From Arthrobacter sp. StoSoilB20 (GTDB lineage Bacteria > Actinomycetota > Actinomycetes > Actinomycetales > Micrococcaceae), in assembly GCF_019977295.1 (NCBI RefSeq), contig NZ_AP024651.1:3410001-3474000 (forward strand): a stretch of 64,000 nucleotides of DNA. Direction: 5' to 3'. Within the stretch, counting starts at the first letter, position 1. Each line of letters begins with the position of its first letter. The translations under genes were made by a program, and so were the position numbers. Shown here in pieces: positions 1 through 15,437 of this stretch. Below the pieces are notes generated by a model. That model was not told the origin of the DNA. It saw only the letters and a list, made by a program, of their open reading frames with translations, and did not search any database.

Positions 1-2414
1 ACCACGTAGGCATCCACCATGGAAGCGTGCGGGAAGCGTCGGCGGATATTTTGCTGCAGCGGCAGGACCAGTTGCAGAGCCGCCACTCCTGCTACCACCA
101 ACGCCACAGTGGGAAGTTCGCCGGCGACGCCAACGCTCCAACCACGCCGCAGCGCCTCCAGGTAGGCCGAACCGGCCAGGACGGTACCTGCCACCCGTGC
201 CAGCCACCAGTAGGACTGGCGGTGGAAGGAAGCGGGAATTCGGAGGGCGGTGGCGGCAAAGTACGCCACCGCTGCCAGGAGCACCACGTTTGCCAACGCC
301 ATTGAGACGGCGGCCCACGCAACCCCTCCAGCAACCATGACCGACGCCGGGGCGACGACTTCGCCGAGGGTAGGGCGCCAACTCCCCGCCGCAGCGCTGT
401 CCTGCCGTGACGGCGGAAACAACAATGCACCAGAGGCCACACCGGCAAACAACACCAGGAGCACGGCCGTGACAATGAAGGGATGACCGGCAGTACGGTC
501 CACCAATGGCAGAACCAGCAAGCCTGCTGCAGCGAGCCCCCAGAACCCGGAAAGTGTAGCCTGCGGAGCAAGCAGTTCCACCCCCGCACGCTTCAGGCAC
601 GCACTGGCCAGTTGCTGCGCAGCTGCTGCTGCAACGAGGGCAACCAAGGAAACGGCAATCCTGTCCGGACTGTCCGGGAAGATACCGGCAACTGCGATGG
701 GCACCGCCGCCGTTGCCGCTGTTCGTGCTGCTAGGACCAGCACAGGCCTGAAGGAGACCGGATGCACGGCCGCCCGCACAGACCAATACAGGGCGGCGGA
801 TGCCAGCAATGCCGACACCGGCCACGCGCCCAGCAGGCCCATGAACGGCAGGGCCACCGTGAGGACAACTGCGGGCGCAAACTCGGTTCCGGCGCCCAGC
901 TTCCAGCCCACCAGCATTGCCGTCACCATCGTGGCAGCGAGCGGAAGATACGTTGGCAGTTCATAGGTCCCGAGGCCCAACACCACTGTGAGGACGGCAG
1001 CGGTGGCCAACTGCAGGCCCAAGCAGGACACGGCGTCGTTCCACCAGTGCCGCAGCTTCAGGGCCCCTCCCCCAAAAGCAACTCCCAAGGATTGAACGCC
1101 GCAGCAAATGACTGCCGCAAACAGCACCGTACTCACATCCGAAGTGGTGTCCCACACCAGTCCCAACAACGCCAGCGTCAGGGCCATGCGCGCCGCGTAG
1201 ACGTGCTGCAGCCTGTACCGGGCCTTCGGAATGAAGGCCATCACGGCAAAGTAGGTGCCACACATCAACATGACCAGCGGGTATTCGCCCCGGGCAAGGA
1301 GTTGTGGGGTGACCGTCACAGCCAGCGCCACCAAGGGAACCACATAGGGATGGAGCACCATCAGCGGACGGACATAGAGCGGCGGCAACCACCTGGGTCG
1401 AACCAACGCTCCCAACGTGAGCACAATGGCGATTCCAATCAACGCCGTGAAATACCAGACCAAAGCGCCGCCGAGCACGGACACTCCGGACCAGGCTGTC
1501 GAGACAACGAAACTGAGGGAAAGGAAGGCCAGGACCTTGTTGTCCAGCCGTACTGCTGTGTAGGCATATACGGCGGTCCCCAAAATTGAGGTCACCAGCC
1601 ATGCTGCCGGACCGTTGGGCAGTACGAAGTTGTACATGGCGAGCCCTGTTACGGGGATCAGGGCCAAGCCCGTTCCAACGAACGCAATTGCGGCAGGACG
1701 CAGGCGCGGCAGTTTGGCGTGGATGATCAACCCGGCGACGTAGAACAGGGTGGTAATGAAACAGATGCCTGCGAAACGGAACAGTTCCGGCAGGCTTGTC
1801 CCGACGAACAAGGCACCGGCTGCCACCAGCAGAAGACTGGCGACGTAGAGCGTGATGTTGATGTTCTGCTGGTCACGCTTGGCTTTGCGCGCGGCTGCCG
1901 CCTCCGGAGTTTCCCGCGCAATGGGAACCTGCTGGCGCACTGCCGGTTGCGGCTGTACCGTCGCGGGACGCTGCGGCACCGAGGGAGGTTGGGAACCCGA
2001 CGCCGGACTGGGGACCGGGGCTGCAAAGGGCGCACCCACGTGTGCCGCCGGAAACGCGGGAGGCAGGAGGGGTGACTGATTGGACGTCGGCCTGGGGGCA
2101 GGCGCGTCGAAGGGTGCACCCACGTGTGTTGGAGGATGCAATGGTGGCGAAGGAGGCGCGGTGGGGCCGCCTGCCGGCGAAACTGTTGGCCCCGGAGGAG
2201 CAGGCGCTTGAGACCCCGGAACGGCTCCCTGCATCTTGGCTTCGGCATCGCGCCAACCCGCCATATGGCCGGCCAAGTAGCCCGCCTGATAGGCACGTTG
2301 TTGTTGAACCATGGCTACGGCGGCGGTGGCTTCTTTCCGCCCTCGACCCCGCCCTATGGCATTACCCACCGCCCACGAGACAGCAAGGAGTATCAGTACT
2401 AGCAGGACTTCCAT
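1..2414 (-). CDS. large multi-pass membrane protein, C-terminus beyond window
   Basis: The frame is open from an ATG at 2414 to the left edge, giving at least 804 residues with no stop. An AAGGAG ribosome site lies about 6 nt before the ATG. The protein starts with one hydrophobic segment (residues about 3-18), then a Pro/Ala/Gly-rich linker (about 50-155) holding two copies of an HVGAPF-type peptide. A long series of hydrophobic segments follows, beginning around residue 165, with short charged loops. I recognise no catalytic motif. The architecture (single anchor, disordered linker, many membrane spans) recalls DUF2339-like actinobacterial membrane proteins, but that is only a guess from layout. 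Other reading frames here are shadows. Function unknown. Confidence 0.85.
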   Translation of the reverse strand, partial: MEVLLVLILLAVSWAVGNAIGRGRGRKEATAAVAMVQQQRAYQAGYLAGHMAGWRDAEAKMQGAVPGSQAPAPPGPTVSPAGGPTAPPSPPLHPPTHVGAPFDAPAPRPTSNQSPLLPPAFPAAHVGAPFAAPVPSPASGSQPPSVPQRPATVQPQPAVRQQVPIARETPEAAAARKAKRDQQNINITLYVASLLLVAAGALFVGTSLPELFRFAGICFITTLFYVAGLIIHAKLPRLRPAAIAFVGTGLALIPVTGLAMYNFVLPNGPAAWLVTSILGTAVYAYTAVRLDNKVLAFLSLSFVVSTAWSGVSVLGGALVWYFTALIGIAIVLTLGALVRPRWLPPLYVRPLMVLHPYVVPLVALAVTVTPQLLARGEYPLVMLMCGTYFAVMAFIPKARYRLQHVYAARMALTLALLGLVWDTTSDVSTVLFAAVICCGVQSLGVAFGGGALKLRHWWNDAVSCLGLQLATAAVLTVVLGLGTYELPTYLPLAATMVTAMLVGWKLGAGTEFAPAVVLTVALPFMGLLGAWPVSALLASAALYWSVRAAVHPVSFRPVLVLAARTAATAAVPIAVAGIFPDSPDRIAVSLVALVAAAAAQQLASACLKRAGVELLAPQATLSGFWGLAAAGLLVLPLVDRTAGHPFIVTAVLLVLFAGVASGALLFPPSRQDSAAAGSWRPTLGEVVAPASVMVAGGVAWAAVSMALANVVLLAAVAYFAATALRIPASFHRQSYWWLARVAGTVLAGSAYLEALRRGWSVGVAGELPTVALVVAGVAALQLVLPLQQNIRRRFPHASMVDAYV

Positions 2415-2489
2415 GGGCCACTCCTTGACGTCACGGGCAGTCGACACACTCCCCCGCGTTTATCCAATCGATAGAGTAACAGTACCAAA

Positions 2490-2521
2490 AAGAACCCCAC
2501 CGCCGAAACGGTGGGGTTCTT
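2490..2521 (-). terminator. tuf terminator
   Basis: A perfect 13-bp stem (2490-2502 with 2509-2521) closes a 6-nt loop. On the minus strand it is followed by a run of five T, so it is a strong intrinsic terminator 50 bases after the tuf stop codon. Confidence 0.9.
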
Positions 2522-2571
2522 CCTGAATGACTACCGGCTGGGCCGGAAGGTCACAGATCTACAAGTAGTGA

Positions 2572-3762
2572 CTACTTGATGATGCTGGTGACACGTCCTG
2601 AACCAACGGTGCGGCCGCCTTCGCGGATAGCGAAGCCGAGGCCCTCTTCCATAGCGATCGGCTGGATGAGCGCAACGGTCATCTCAGTGTTGTCGCCAGG
2701 CATAACCATTTCCGTGCCTTCCGGCAGGGTGATAACGCCGGTTACGTCCGTGGTACGGAAGTAGAACTGCGGGCGGTAGTTGGAGTAGAACGGGTTGTGA
2801 CGTCCGCCTTCGTCCTTGGAAAGGATGTAGACGTTAGCCTCGAAGTCGGTGTGCGGGGTGATGGAACCCGGCTTGACGACAACCTGGCCACGCTCGACAT
2901 CGTCGCGCTTCAGACCGCGGAGCAGGAGGCCACAGTTCTCGCCGGCCCATGCTTCGTCGAGCTGCTTGTGGAACATCTCGATACCGGTAACCGTGGTCTT
3001 CTGGATCGGGCGGATGCCGACGATCTCAACCTCGGAGTTGATGGCGAGGGTTCCACGCTCGGCGCGGCCCGTAACAACGGTGCCACGACCGGTGATCGTG
3101 AAGACGTCTTCGATCGGCATCAGGAACGGCTTGTCGCGGTCACGTACGGGGTCCGGAACGGACTCGTCGACAGCTGCCATCAGGTCCTGGACGGACTTGA
3201 CCCAAACCGGGTCGCCTTCCAGAGCCTTGAGGCCGGAAACGCGAACAACCGGAGCCTCATCGCCATCGAAGCCCTGCGAGCTCAGGAGCTCACGAACTTC
3301 CATTTCGACGAGGTCGAGGAGTTCTTCGTCATCAACCATGTCGGACTTGTTCAGTGCGACCAGCAGGTAGGGAACACCAACCTGGCGGGCGAGCAGAACG
3401 TGCTCACGGGTCTGAGCCATCGGACCATCGGTTGCAGCAACCACGAGGATTGCGCCGTCCATCTGGGCAGCACCGGTGATCATGTTCTTGATGTAGTCAG
3501 CGTGACCCGGGGCGTCTACGTGTGCGTAGTGGCGCTTCTCGGTCTGGTACTCCACGTGGGAGATGTTGATGGTAATACCGCGCTGGCGCTCTTCCGGAGC
3601 AGAGTCAATCGACGCGAAGTCGCGCTGCTCGTTGAGATCCGGGTACTGGTCGTACAGCACCTTGGAAATGGCGGCAGTCAGCGTCGTCTTACCGTGGTCA
3701 ACGTGACCAATGGTGCCGATGTTGACGTGCGGCTTAGTCCGCTCGAACTTTGCCTTTGCCAC
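2572..3762 (-). CDS. tuf: translation elongation factor Tu
   Basis: EF-Tu is the GTPase that delivers aminoacyl-tRNA to the ribosomal A site. The 396-residue length is normal for the family. The P-loop GHVDHGKTT (residues 19-27), the switch II motif DAPGH and the NKSD guanine-specificity motif are all present, followed by the two beta-barrel domains. The start is GTG at 3762 with an AGGAGG site just upstream. It is the last gene of the str cluster (rpsL, rpsG, fusA, tuf), separated from fusA by 231 bases that may hold a second promoter. It ends at a strong hairpin terminator. Only one tuf copy is visible in this window. Confidence 0.99.
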   Translation of the reverse strand: MAKAKFERTKPHVNIGTIGHVDHGKTTLTAAISKVLYDQYPDLNEQRDFASIDSAPEERQRGITINISHVEYQTEKRHYAHVDAPGHADYIKNMITGAAQMDGAILVVAATDGPMAQTREHVLLARQVGVPYLLVALNKSDMVDDEELLDLVEMEVRELLSSQGFDGDEAPVVRVSGLKALEGDPVWVKSVQDLMAAVDESVPDPVRDRDKPFLMPIEDVFTITGRGTVVTGRAERGTLAINSEVEIVGIRPIQKTTVTGIEMFHKQLDEAWAGENCGLLLRGLKRDDVERGQVVVKPGSITPHTDFEANVYILSKDEGGRHNPFYSNYRPQFYFRTTDVTGVITLPEGTEMVMPGDNTEMTVALIQPIAMEEGLGFAIREGGRTVGSGRVTSIIK

Positions 3763-3831
3763 AGGTTCCTCCTAGAACGATTTCAAGTGAAGTGCTCCTC
3801 GGCCGCGCTTTTCGCGGCAGAAACTTTAGCA

Positions 3832-3860
3832 AGTCTACTTGGGGGCTTGGTTTTGGTGAA
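3832..3860 (-). promoter_or_regulatory. candidate internal promoter for tuf
   Basis: On the minus strand TTCACC (3855-3860) and TAGACT (3832-3837) are separated by exactly 17 bases, in the 231-base gap between fusA and tuf. This would give a leader of about 60 nt. It is inferred from pattern only. A GC-rich hairpin around 3914-3940 lies upstream of it and could act as an attenuator after fusA. Confidence 0.4.
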
Positions 3861-3993
3861 ATTGCAGATTCAGGAACCAATAGTAGTTCCTCGAGCCTGT
3901 TTGCGCAGGGGCCGGGCTGCGGCTCTCGCCGCAGCCCCGCCTCACGCGCTTAGATGCCTTCCCGATTCCGGAATTGCATCCGTTACCGGGAGA

Positions 3994-6108
3994 TTACTCG
4001 CCGCGGGTTTTCTGGATGATCTCGTCGGCTACTGCCTTCGGGACCTCCGCGTAGCTGTTGAACGTCATGGAGTACACAGCGCGACCCTGGGTCTTGGACC
4101 GGAGGTCACCGATGTAGCCGAACATGCCGGACAGCGGAACGTGTGCACGGATAACCTTCACACCTGCTGCGTCTTCCATGGACTGCATCTGGCCACGGCG
4201 GGCGTTCAGGTCACCAATAACATCACCCATGTATTCCTCAGGTGTGCGGACCTCAACATCCATCAGCGGTTCAAGCAGAACAGGGTTCGCCTTGCGTGCA
4301 GCTTCCTTGAAAGCCATACGGCCGGCGATCTTGAACGCCATTTCCGAGGAGTCAACATCGTGGGACGCGCCATCGATCAGCGTGGCCTTGATGCCGACAA
4401 CCGGGTAACCGGCCAGGACGCCGTCGTTCAGTGCATCCTGGATACCGGCGTCAACGGACGGGATGTATTCACGCGGAACGCGGCCACCAGTGACCTTGTT
4501 CTCGAATGCGTACAGCTCGCCGGAGGCGGTGTCCATGGGCTCGATCGCGATCTGGATCTTTGCGAACTGACCCGAACCACCGGTCTGCTTCTTATGCGTG
4601 TAGTCATGACGCTCGACTGCGCGCTTGATGGTTTCGCGGTAAGCAACCTGCGGCTTGCCGACGTTTGCCTCGACCTTGAATTCGCGGCGCATGCGGTCCA
4701 CCAGGATGTCCAGGTGAAGCTCGCCCATGCCGGCGATGATGGTCTGGCCCGTGTCTTCGTTGAGGGAGACCTGGAAGGTCGGGTCCTCAGCGGAGAGCTT
4801 CTGGATGGCCGTGGAGAGCTTCTCCTGGTCACCCTTGGTGTTGGGCTCGATGGCAACCGAGATCACGGGCTCCGGGAAGCTCATGGACTCGAGGACGATC
4901 TGGTTGTTGGCATCACACAGGGTGTCACCCGTGGTGGTGTCCTTCAGACCGATCGCTGCGTAGATGTGGCCGGCGGTAGCGCCCTCAACGGGCATTTCCT
5001 TGTTGGCGTGCATCTGGAACAGCTTGCCGATACGTTCCTTCTTGCCCTTGGTGGAGTTAACCACCTGGGCGCCGGCCTCAACGTGACCGGAGTACACGCG
5101 GACGAAGGTCAGCTGACCGAAGAACGGGTGCGCAGCGATCTTGAAGGCGAGGGCCGAGAACGGCTCGTCAGCAGAAGGCTTACGCGTCAGTTCCTTCTCT
5201 TCGTCGCGGGGATCGTGACCGATCATCGGCGGGACGTCGAGCGGGTTCGGCAGGAAGTCAACAACGGCGTCAAGCATCGGCTGGACACCGCGGTTCTTGA
5301 AGGCAGAACCACAGAACACCGGGTAGAGCTCGGAGTTGATGGTCATCTTGCGGATGCCGGCCTTCAGTTCCTCAAGGGTGAGTTCTTCACCTTCGAGGTA
5401 CTTCTCCATGAGCTCTTCGGAAGCCTCGGCCACAGTCTCAACGAGCTGTGCACGGTACTCTTCGGCCTTGGCCTGGAGGTCCGCCGGGATTTCCTGCACT
5501 TCGTAGGAAGCGCCCATGGTGACGTCACCCTTAGCGTCGCCAGGCCAAACCAGGGCGCGCATTTCGAGCAGGTCAACAACACCGATGAAGTCGTTCTCGG
5601 CGCCGATGGGCAGCTGCATGACCAGCGGCTTGGCACCAAGGCGGGAGATGATGGTGTCTACGGTGAAGTAGAAGTCAGCGCCCAGCTTGTCCATCTTGTT
5701 GACGAAGCAGATACGCGGAACGTTGTACTTGTCAGCCTGGCGCCAAACAGTCTCGGACTGCGGCTCCACGCCTTCCTTGCCGTCGAACACTGCAACTGCA
5801 CCGTCGAGGACGCGCAGGGAGCGCTCAACCTCAACCGTGAAGTCAACGTGGCCCGGGGTGTCGATGATGTTGATCTGGTTCTTGTCCCAGAAGCAAGTCA
5901 CGGCGGCAGACGTGATGGTGATGCCGCGTTCCTTTTCCTGTTCCATCCAGTCGGTCGTCGAAGCGCCGTCGTGCGTCTCGCCGATCTTGTGGTTCACACC
6001 CGTGTAGAACAGGATGCGCTCGGTAGTGGTGGTCTTGCCGGCATCGATGTGGGCCATGATGCCGATATTGCGGACCTTATTAAGGTCGGTAAGCACGTCC
6101 TGTGCCAC
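3994..6108 (-). CDS. fusA: translation elongation factor G
   Basis: EF-G is the GTPase that drives translocation and, with RRF, ribosome recycling. The 704 residues match the usual length. The P-loop [12 protein letters not shown] (about residues 19-30), the switch [10 protein letters not shown] and the NKMD motif mark the G domain, followed by domains II to V. The start is GTG at 6108. It follows rpsG by 69 bases that contain a perfect GC-rich inverted repeat, which may tune read-through from the ribosomal protein genes into fusA. A very long antisense frame over this gene is a codon-bias artefact. Confidence 0.99.
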   Translation of the reverse strand: MAQDVLTDLNKVRNIGIMAHIDAGKTTTTERILFYTGVNHKIGETHDGASTTDWMEQEKERGITITSAAVTCFWDKNQINIIDTPGHVDFTVEVERSLRVLDGAVAVFDGKEGVEPQSETVWRQADKYNVPRICFVNKMDKLGADFYFTVDTIISRLGAKPLVMQLPIGAENDFIGVVDLLEMRALVWPGDAKGDVTMGASYEVQEIPADLQAKAEEYRAQLVETVAEASEELMEKYLEGEELTLEELKAGIRKMTINSELYPVFCGSAFKNRGVQPMLDAVVDFLPNPLDVPPMIGHDPRDEEKELTRKPSADEPFSALAFKIAAHPFFGQLTFVRVYSGHVEAGAQVVNSTKGKKERIGKLFQMHANKEMPVEGATAGHIYAAIGLKDTTTGDTLCDANNQIVLESMSFPEPVISVAIEPNTKGDQEKLSTAIQKLSAEDPTFQVSLNEDTGQTIIAGMGELHLDILVDRMRREFKVEANVGKPQVAYRETIKRAVERHDYTHKKQTGGSGQFAKIQIAIEPMDTASGELYAFENKVTGGRVPREYIPSVDAGIQDALNDGVLAGYPVVGIKATLIDGASHDVDSSEMAFKIAGRMAFKEAARKANPVLLEPLMDVEVRTPEEYMGDVIGDLNARRGQMQSMEDAAGVKVIRAHVPLSGMFGYIGDLRSKTQGRAVYSMTFNSYAEVPKAVADEIIQKTRGE

Positions 6109-6138
6109 GGGGTCTCCCTTTCGGATGGACTACACGTT

Positions 6139-6165
6139 CGCCGCCGGCTCAGTGAGCCGGCGGCG
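6139..6165. repeat. perfect inverted repeat between rpsG and fusA
   Basis: Two 13-base arms (6139-6151 and 6153-6165) are perfectly complementary around a single central base. There is no T-run after the hairpin on the minus strand, so it is not a standard terminator. An attenuator or mRNA-processing role is possible but unproven. Confidence 0.6.
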
Positions 6166-6177
6166 TCCGGAAAGTTT

Positions 6178-6648
6178 TTACCAGCGGTAGTGTGCGAAGG
6201 CCTTGTTGGACTCGGCCATCTTGTGGGTGTCTTCGCGACGCTTCACAGCGGCACCAAGACCATTGGAGGCATCCAGGATTTCGTTCTGGAGACGCTCGGT
6301 CATGGTCTTCTCGCGGCGGGCCTTGGAGTAGCCCACGAGCCAACGCAGAGCGAGAGCGGTGGAGCGACCCGGCTTGACCTCAACCGGAACCTGGTAGGTA
6401 GCGCCACCAACACGGCGTGAACGCACCTCGAGGGAAGGCTTGACGTTGTCCATGGCCTTCTTGAGAGCGGCAACGGGGTCGCCGCCGGACTTGGCACGTG
6501 CACCTTCGAGTGCGCCGTAAACGATGCGCTCTGCGGTGGACTTCTTGCCGTCGACAAGAACCTTGTTGATCAGCTGAGTGACCAACGGGGAGCCGTAAAC
6601 GGGATCGGAAACTAGCGGCCGCTTCGGGGCCGGACCCTTGCGAGGCAT
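6178..6648 (-). CDS. rpsG: 30S ribosomal protein S7
   Basis: S7 nucleates assembly of the 30S head and lies near the E site. The 156-residue protein beginning [10 protein letters not shown] and ending in the AHYRW peptide is full length. The frame is open further upstream, but the ATG at 6648 is the right start: it matches the family N-terminus and lies one base after the rpsL stop codon, the usual coupled arrangement. Part of the str operon rpsL-rpsG-fusA. Confidence 0.98.
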   Translation of the reverse strand: MPRKGPAPKRPLVSDPVYGSPLVTQLINKVLVDGKKSTAERIVYGALEGARAKSGGDPVAALKKAMDNVKPSLEVRSRRVGGATYQVPVEVKPGRSTALALRWLVGYSKARREKTMTERLQNEILDASNGLGAAVKRREDTHKMAESNKAFAHYRW

Positions 6649-6649
6649 A

Positions 6650-7024
6650 TTACTTCTTCTCCATCTTTGCGCCGTAACGGCTGCGGGCCTGCTTGCGGTT
6701 CTTGACACCCTGGGTGTCGAGTGCGCCGCGGACGATCTTGTAGCGGACACCCGGAAGGTCCTTCACACGACCACCACGGACGAGCACGATGGAGTGCTCC
6801 TGGAGGTTGTGGCCAACACCGGGGATGTAAGCGGTTACTTCCACGCCACCGTTGAGACGCACACGTGCCACCTTACGGAGAGCCGAGTTCGGCTTCTTGG
6901 GGGTGGTGGTGTAAACGCGGGTGCAAACACCGCGGCGCATCGGGCTGCCCTTCAGCGCGGGAGCCTTGGTCTTGGAGACCTTCGGCGTGCGGCCCTTGCG
7001 GACCAGCTGGTTAATCGTAGGCAC
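6650..7024 (-). CDS. rpsL: 30S ribosomal protein S12
   Basis: S12 lines the decoding centre and is the classic streptomycin-resistance locus. It has 124 residues from a GTG start ([11 protein letters not shown] follows directly); the longer open frame upstream is not coding. The two lysines whose change gives streptomycin resistance are present, in TTPK43KPNSA and in the [12 protein letters not shown] loop, so the allele looks wild type. It is the first gene of the str operon and stops one base before rpsG. Confidence 0.98.
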   Translation of the reverse strand: MPTINQLVRKGRTPKVSKTKAPALKGSPMRRGVCTRVYTTTPKKPNSALRKVARVRLNGGVEVTAYIPGVGHNLQEHSIVLVRGGRVKDLPGVRYKIVRGALDTQGVKNRKQARSRYGAKMEKK

Positions 7025-7382
7025 TTTCGTGTTCTCCGTTGTTTGATCTCTGCCCCCACACACAGGCGCCAGCCTGGGTAAACGTGGGAACTTTGGCGTT
7101 GCTCGTGCAGCCGGCCGAAACTCCGGTAGGCGTGCAAAAGTGCGGCATTCGTTGCGCATGTTGCCCGCAACCCGGAAACAGGCTCCACCCAGCACCATGA
7201 GAACAAAACCAAAATGATGCTGCGGCGGCCTTCATCCACTGCCACACAGAACAATTACCAAAAGTCTAGCACGGCTTGATCTGAGGCCTTAATCGGGTGT
7301 ATGGAGGCCGACGGCGGAAGCGGGCTGCCGCCGTCGTCTTCCACTCCCCCGGGTCAACGCGCGAAAGGCGCACGCGTTAACG
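7025..7382. promoter_or_regulatory. upstream region of the str operon
   Basis: This gene-free stretch lies between rpsL and the rpoC terminator. On the minus strand a TAGACT -10 candidate lies at 7263-7268 with no good -35, giving a leader of about 235 nt before rpsL. The leader is T-rich near 7201-7260. I see no gene in it. Confidence 0.4.
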
Positions 7383-7418
7383 GGCCGGACCCCGCACTCA
7401 AGAGTGCGGGGTCCGGCC
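7383..7418 (-). terminator. rpoC terminator
   Basis: A perfect 16-bp GC-rich stem (7383-7398 with 7403-7418) with a 4-nt loop lies 23 bases after the rpoC stop codon. The following T-tract is short, so termination may be partial. Confidence 0.8.
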
Positions 7419-7440
7419 TTTACAGCGTCAACTTACCGGT

Positions 7441-11340
<3,900 letters not shown>

Positions 11341-11443
11341 ATGGTCCCTGTTCTCTCTTGTTCTCTAAATTCTGAAGTCTTGGTTACGGGAAGAGGGAGT
11401 TGTTCCGACGGACAGTGGTTGAGGCTGCCCGCCGGAACAGCTG

Positions 11444-14400
11444 CTAGACCTCTTCTACGGAACTGGGCTCTGCACGAGACAGATCGATGCCCAGTTCTTC
11501 CGCAGCCGTGAAGACTGCGTCATCAGAGTCACGCATTTCGATCGTGGTTCCGTCGGTGGAAAGAACTTCCACGTTCAGGCACAACGACTGCATTTCCTTG
11601 ATCAAGACCTTGAAGGACTCGGGAACGCCAGGCTCAGGGATGTTCTCGCCCTTGACGATGGCTTCGTAGACCTTCACACGACCATGGATGTCATCAGACT
11701 TGATCGTGAGGAGTTCCTGAAGCGTGTAGGCGGCACCGTAAGCTTCGAGCGCCCACACTTCCATTTCACCGAAGCGCTGGCCACCGAACTGGGCCTTACC
11801 ACCCAGCGGCTGCTGGGTGATCATGGAGTACGGGCCGGTGGAGCGCGCGTGGATCTTGTCGTCCACCAAGTGGTGGAGCTTCAGGATGTACATGTAACCG
11901 ACGGAGATCGGGTCCGGGAACGGCTCGCCGGAGCGGCCGTCGAACAGACGGGTCTTGCCGGAGGAATCGATCAGGCGGTCGCCGTCGCGGGTCACGTTGG
12001 TGGAGTCAAGCAGGCCAGTGATTTCTTCTTCACGGGCGCCGTCGAACACCGGAGTGGCAACGGTGGTCTGGCCGGTTTCACGGGGCAGGTTGGGCAGGTT
12101 CTTGACCCACTCAGGCTCGCCTTCGATCTTCCAACCGGTCTTGGCAACCCAACCGAGGTGGGTTTCCAGGACCTGTCCAACGTTCATTCGACCCGGAACA
12201 CCAAGCGGGTTCAGGACGATGTCCACCGGGGTACCGTCTGCAAGGAAGGGCATGTCCTCGATCGGGAGGATCTTGGAGATAACACCCTTGTTGCCGTGAC
12301 GGCCGGCGAGCTTGTCGCCGTCGGTGATCTTACGCTTGGCTGCAACGTAGACGCGGACCAGCTGGTTCACGCCCGGGGGCAGTTCGTCGTCGTTGTCGCG
12401 GTCGAAGACGCGCACGCCGATGACCGTACCGGACTCGCCGTGGGGCACCTTCAGCGAGGTGTCGCGGACTTCGCGGGACTTCTCACCGAAGATGGCGCGC
12501 AGGAGCCGCTCTTCCGGGGTCAGTTCGGTTTCACCCTTAGGGGTGACCTTTCCGACCAGGATGTCGCCGGCTTCAACCTCGGCACCGATGTGGATGATGC
12601 CGCGCTCGTCCAGGCCTGCAAGGACTTCCTCGGACACGTTGGGGATGTCACGGGTGATTTCCTCGGCACCAAGCTTGGTGTCGCGGGCATCAATTTCGTG
12701 CTCCTCGATGTGGATGGAGGAAAGAACGTCCTCAGCAACAATGCGCTGCGACAGGATGATGGCGTCCTCGAAGTTGTGGCCTTCCCATGACATGAATGCC
12801 ACGAGGAGGTTCTTACCGAGGGCCAGTTCACCCTGGTCCGTTGCGGGACCGTCAGCGATGATGCCGCCAACTTCCAGGCGCTGGCCTTCGTTGACCAGTA
12901 CGCGGTGGTTGTAGCAGTTGCCCTGGTTGGAACGGGCGAACTTGTTGATGCGGTAGTTGGTCTCGGTGCCGTCGTCGTTGATCATGACAACCAGCTCGGC
13001 GGAAACCTCGGTGACCACACCTGCCTTCTTCGCGATGACAACGTCACCGGCGTCGACGGCTGCTGCGCGCTCCATGCCGGTGCCCACGAAAGGAGCCTCG
13101 GAACGGACCAGCGGCACGGCCTGGCGCTGCATGTTGGCACCCATGAGTGCGCGGTTTGCATCGTCATGCTCGAGGAACGGGATCAGGGCGGTTGCCACGG
13201 ACACCATCTGGCGCGGGGAAACGTCCATGAACTGGACTTCGCCGGCCGGAACCAGAACGGGCTCGCCTCCACCACCGCGGGCACGGACAAGGACGGTCTC
13301 TTCGGAGAACTTCTTGTCAGCATCCAGCGGAGCGTTGGCCTGTGCGATCAGGACCTCAGCTTCGTCGTCGGCGGTCAGGTACTGGACCTCGTCGGAAACG
13401 ACGCCTTCGGAAACCAGGCGGTACGGCGTCTCGATGAAGCCGAACGGGTTGATGCGGCCGTAGGAGGCCAGCGAACCGATCAGACCAATGTTCGGGCCTT
13501 CAGGAGTTTCGATGGGGCACATACGTCCGTAGTGGGACGGGTGAACGTCTCGAACTTCCATGCCTGCACGGTCGCGGGACAGACCACCCGGGCCAAGTGC
13601 CGACAGGCGGCGCTTGTGGGTCAAACCCGAGAGCGGGTTGTTCTGGTCCATGAACTGCGACAGCTGGGAGGTTCCGAAGAACTCCTTGATGGCTGCAACA
13701 ACGGGACGGATGTTGATCAGCGTCTGCGGCGTGATGGCCTCTACGTCCTGCGTGGTCATGCGTTCGCGGACGACGCGTTCCATGCGGGAAAGACCGGTGC
13801 GGACCTGGTTCTCGATCAGTTCGCCCACGGCGCGGATGCGACGGTTGCCGAAGTGGTCGATGTCGTCGACGTCAACACGGAGCTCGTGGTCTTCGCCATC
13901 GCGCTTGCCCATGAGGGACTTCTCGCCGGCGTGAAGCGCAACGAGGTACTTGATCATGGCGACGATGTCTTCAACGTGCAGGACCGACGCTTCCTTGTCA
14001 CCAAGGGAGCGGTCAATGCCGAGCTTGCGGTTGATCTTGTAACGGCCAACCTTGGCAAGATCGTAGCGCTTGGCGTTGAAGTACAGGTTGTCCAGCAGCG
14101 ACTGGGCAGCCTCGACTGTGGGCGGCTCGCCCGGACGCAGCTTGCGGTAGATGTCCAGAAGCGCGTCTTCGCGGGTCTCGGTGGCGTCCTTCTCCAGCGT
14201 TGCACGCATGGAGTCGTACTGGCCGAACTCTTCCAGGATCTGGCCTTCGGTCCAGCCGAGGGCCTTCAGGAGAACCGTGACCGACTGCTTGCGCTTGCGG
14301 TCGAGGCGAACGCCGACCTGGTCGCGCTTGTCGATTTCGAGTTCGAACCATGCACCACGGGACGGGATGATCTTCGCAGTGAAGATGTCCTTGTCACTGG

Positions 14401-14950
14401 TCTTGTCAGCAGTGCGCTCGAAGTAGGCGCCCGGCGAACGGACCAACTGGGAGACAACAACACGTTCGGTGCCGTTGACGACGAACGTTCCCTTTTCAGT
14501 CATGAGGGGGAAGTCGCCCATGAACACGGTCTGCTGCTTGATTTCGCCCGTGTTGTTGTTCATGAACTCGGCCTTGACATACAGCGGTGCCGAGTAAGTG
14601 GCGTCACGGTCTTTGCATTCGGCCATGGTGTACTTCGGGTCAGCGAACTCCGGCTCGGAGAAGCTCAGGGACATGGTGCCCTGGAAGTCCTCGATGGGGG
14701 AGATCTCTTCGAAGATGTCGGCAAGTCCGGAGGTGGTGGCGACGCTGAGGTCGCCCTCCTCGACAGCCTTCGCTACCCGCGCCTGCCAGCGTTCGTTTCC
14801 GACGAGCCAGTCAAAGCTGTCCGTCTGCAGGGCGAGAAGATTCGGAACGTCAAGCGGTTCGTGAATCTTTGCGAATGAGAGGCGGCGGGTGGCACCATCG
14901 GTGCTTGCCGTGTTAGCGGTTTCGTTATTAGAGGTGCTCGAGGCGACCAA
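11444..14950 (-). CDS. rpoB: DNA-directed RNA polymerase beta subunit
   Basis: Beta subunit of RNA polymerase and the rifampicin target. I choose the TTG at 14950 (1168 residues), because AAGGA lies 6 bases upstream of it; a GTG at 14965 would add five residues but has a badly spaced ribosome site. The rifampicin region ([20 protein letters not shown]) carries the usual D, H and S at the three main resistance positions, so the allele looks sensitive. It is transcribed with rpoC. The C-terminus ends in a short acidic tail (SSVEEV). Confidence 0.98.
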   Translation of the reverse strand: MVASSTSNNETANTASTDGATRRLSFAKIHEPLDVPNLLALQTDSFDWLVGNERWQARVAKAVEEGDLSVATTSGLADIFEEISPIEDFQGTMSLSFSEPEFADPKYTMAECKDRDATYSAPLYVKAEFMNNNTGEIKQQTVFMGDFPLMTEKGTFVVNGTERVVVSQLVRSPGAYFERTADKTSDKDIFTAKIIPSRGAWFELEIDKRDQVGVRLDRKRKQSVTVLLKALGWTEGQILEEFGQYDSMRATLEKDATETREDALLDIYRKLRPGEPPTVEAAQSLLDNLYFNAKRYDLAKVGRYKINRKLGIDRSLGDKEASVLHVEDIVAMIKYLVALHAGEKSLMGKRDGEDHELRVDVDDIDHFGNRRIRAVGELIENQVRTGLSRMERVVRERMTTQDVEAITPQTLINIRPVVAAIKEFFGTSQLSQFMDQNNPLSGLTHKRRLSALGPGGLSRDRAGMEVRDVHPSHYGRMCPIETPEGPNIGLIGSLASYGRINPFGFIETPYRLVSEGVVSDEVQYLTADDEAEVLIAQANAPLDADKKFSEETVLVRARGGGGEPVLVPAGEVQFMDVSPRQMVSVATALIPFLEHDDANRALMGANMQRQAVPLVRSEAPFVGTGMERAAAVDAGDVVIAKKAGVVTEVSAELVVMINDDGTETNYRINKFARSNQGNCYNHRVLVNEGQRLEVGGIIADGPATDQGELALGKNLLVAFMSWEGHNFEDAIILSQRIVAEDVLSSIHIEEHEIDARDTKLGAEEITRDIPNVSEEVLAGLDERGIIHIGAEVEAGDILVGKVTPKGETELTPEERLLRAIFGEKSREVRDTSLKVPHGESGTVIGVRVFDRDNDDELPPGVNQLVRVYVAAKRKITDGDKLAGRHGNKGVISKILPIEDMPFLADGTPVDIVLNPLGVPGRMNVGQVLETHLGWVAKTGWKIEGEPEWVKNLPNLPRETGQTTVATPVFDGAREEEITGLLDSTNVTRDGDRLIDSSGKTRLFDGRSGEPFPDPISVGYMYILKLHHLVDDKIHARSTGPYSMITQQPLGGKAQFGGQRFGEMEVWALEAYGAAYTLQELLTIKSDDIHGRVKVYEAIVKGENIPEPGVPESFKVLIKEMQSLCLNVEVLSTDGTTIEMRDSDDAVFTAAEELGIDLSRAEPSSVEEV

Positions 14951-15437
14951 GAGGGATCCTTCCACAGACCTTCAGGCGTTTTCAGATCTCCCCCGTTTGC
15001 ATCCCGCAGAGTGCTCCGCAGGATACTTATTCCGGTTCCGCTATATGACCCGGACCCAGTCCACTCATTGGCTATGCACGTTAAGGAACGGCACGTCAAT
15101 GGCGCAGCTGAGAGGTAAAGCCCACCGCTATATGAAGGCTGAAGGTTAACAGGGAAGACGCAAATATCTACAATACGGCAAAGCAGCCTTCCTGTCTACC
15201 CCAGATCGTCCGTGATTGCAAGCACCGTTGCTGCAGGCACCTAAGCCGGCTGACTCTGCAGCGTCGGCAGGCAGTCCAACTGTCAGTACAGGAGGCAGTC
15301 CCGTCCCGACGACGCATCCCTCACCGTTCCCGCCTGCCGGCCACGGAATGCAGCAGCGGGCACAGCCGTTGAAAGGGTAGGCTGGCGCACGCCCCGCGAT
15401 AGCCTTGCAACACCACTCCCGGATCGGAAGAGAGACC
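14951..15437. promoter_or_regulatory. divergent region between rpoB and the thiolase gene
   Basis: This 487-base stretch has no gene I can support. On the minus strand the 11-base TCATATAGCGG occurs twice (15125-15135 and 15038-15048). Between the copies lies a TTGACG hexamer (15094-15099) that could be a -35 for rpoB, though no clear -10 follows. On the plus strand TAGGCT at 15378-15383 could be a -10 for the thiolase. Confidence 0.35.

Noticed and set aside
2797..6420. 1207-residue plus-strand frame over tuf, fusA and rpsG
   Set aside because: It is antisense to three certain genes. Strong codon bias removes codons whose complement would be a stop, so long antisense frames appear. It has no ribosome site or protein-like motif.
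6649..6750. 34-residue N-terminal extension of S7
   Set aside because: It overlaps the rpsL coding end and is not part of the S7 family; the ATG at 6648 follows rpsL by one base.
12905..14878. 657-residue plus-strand frame over rpoB
   Set aside because: Antisense shadow of rpoB.
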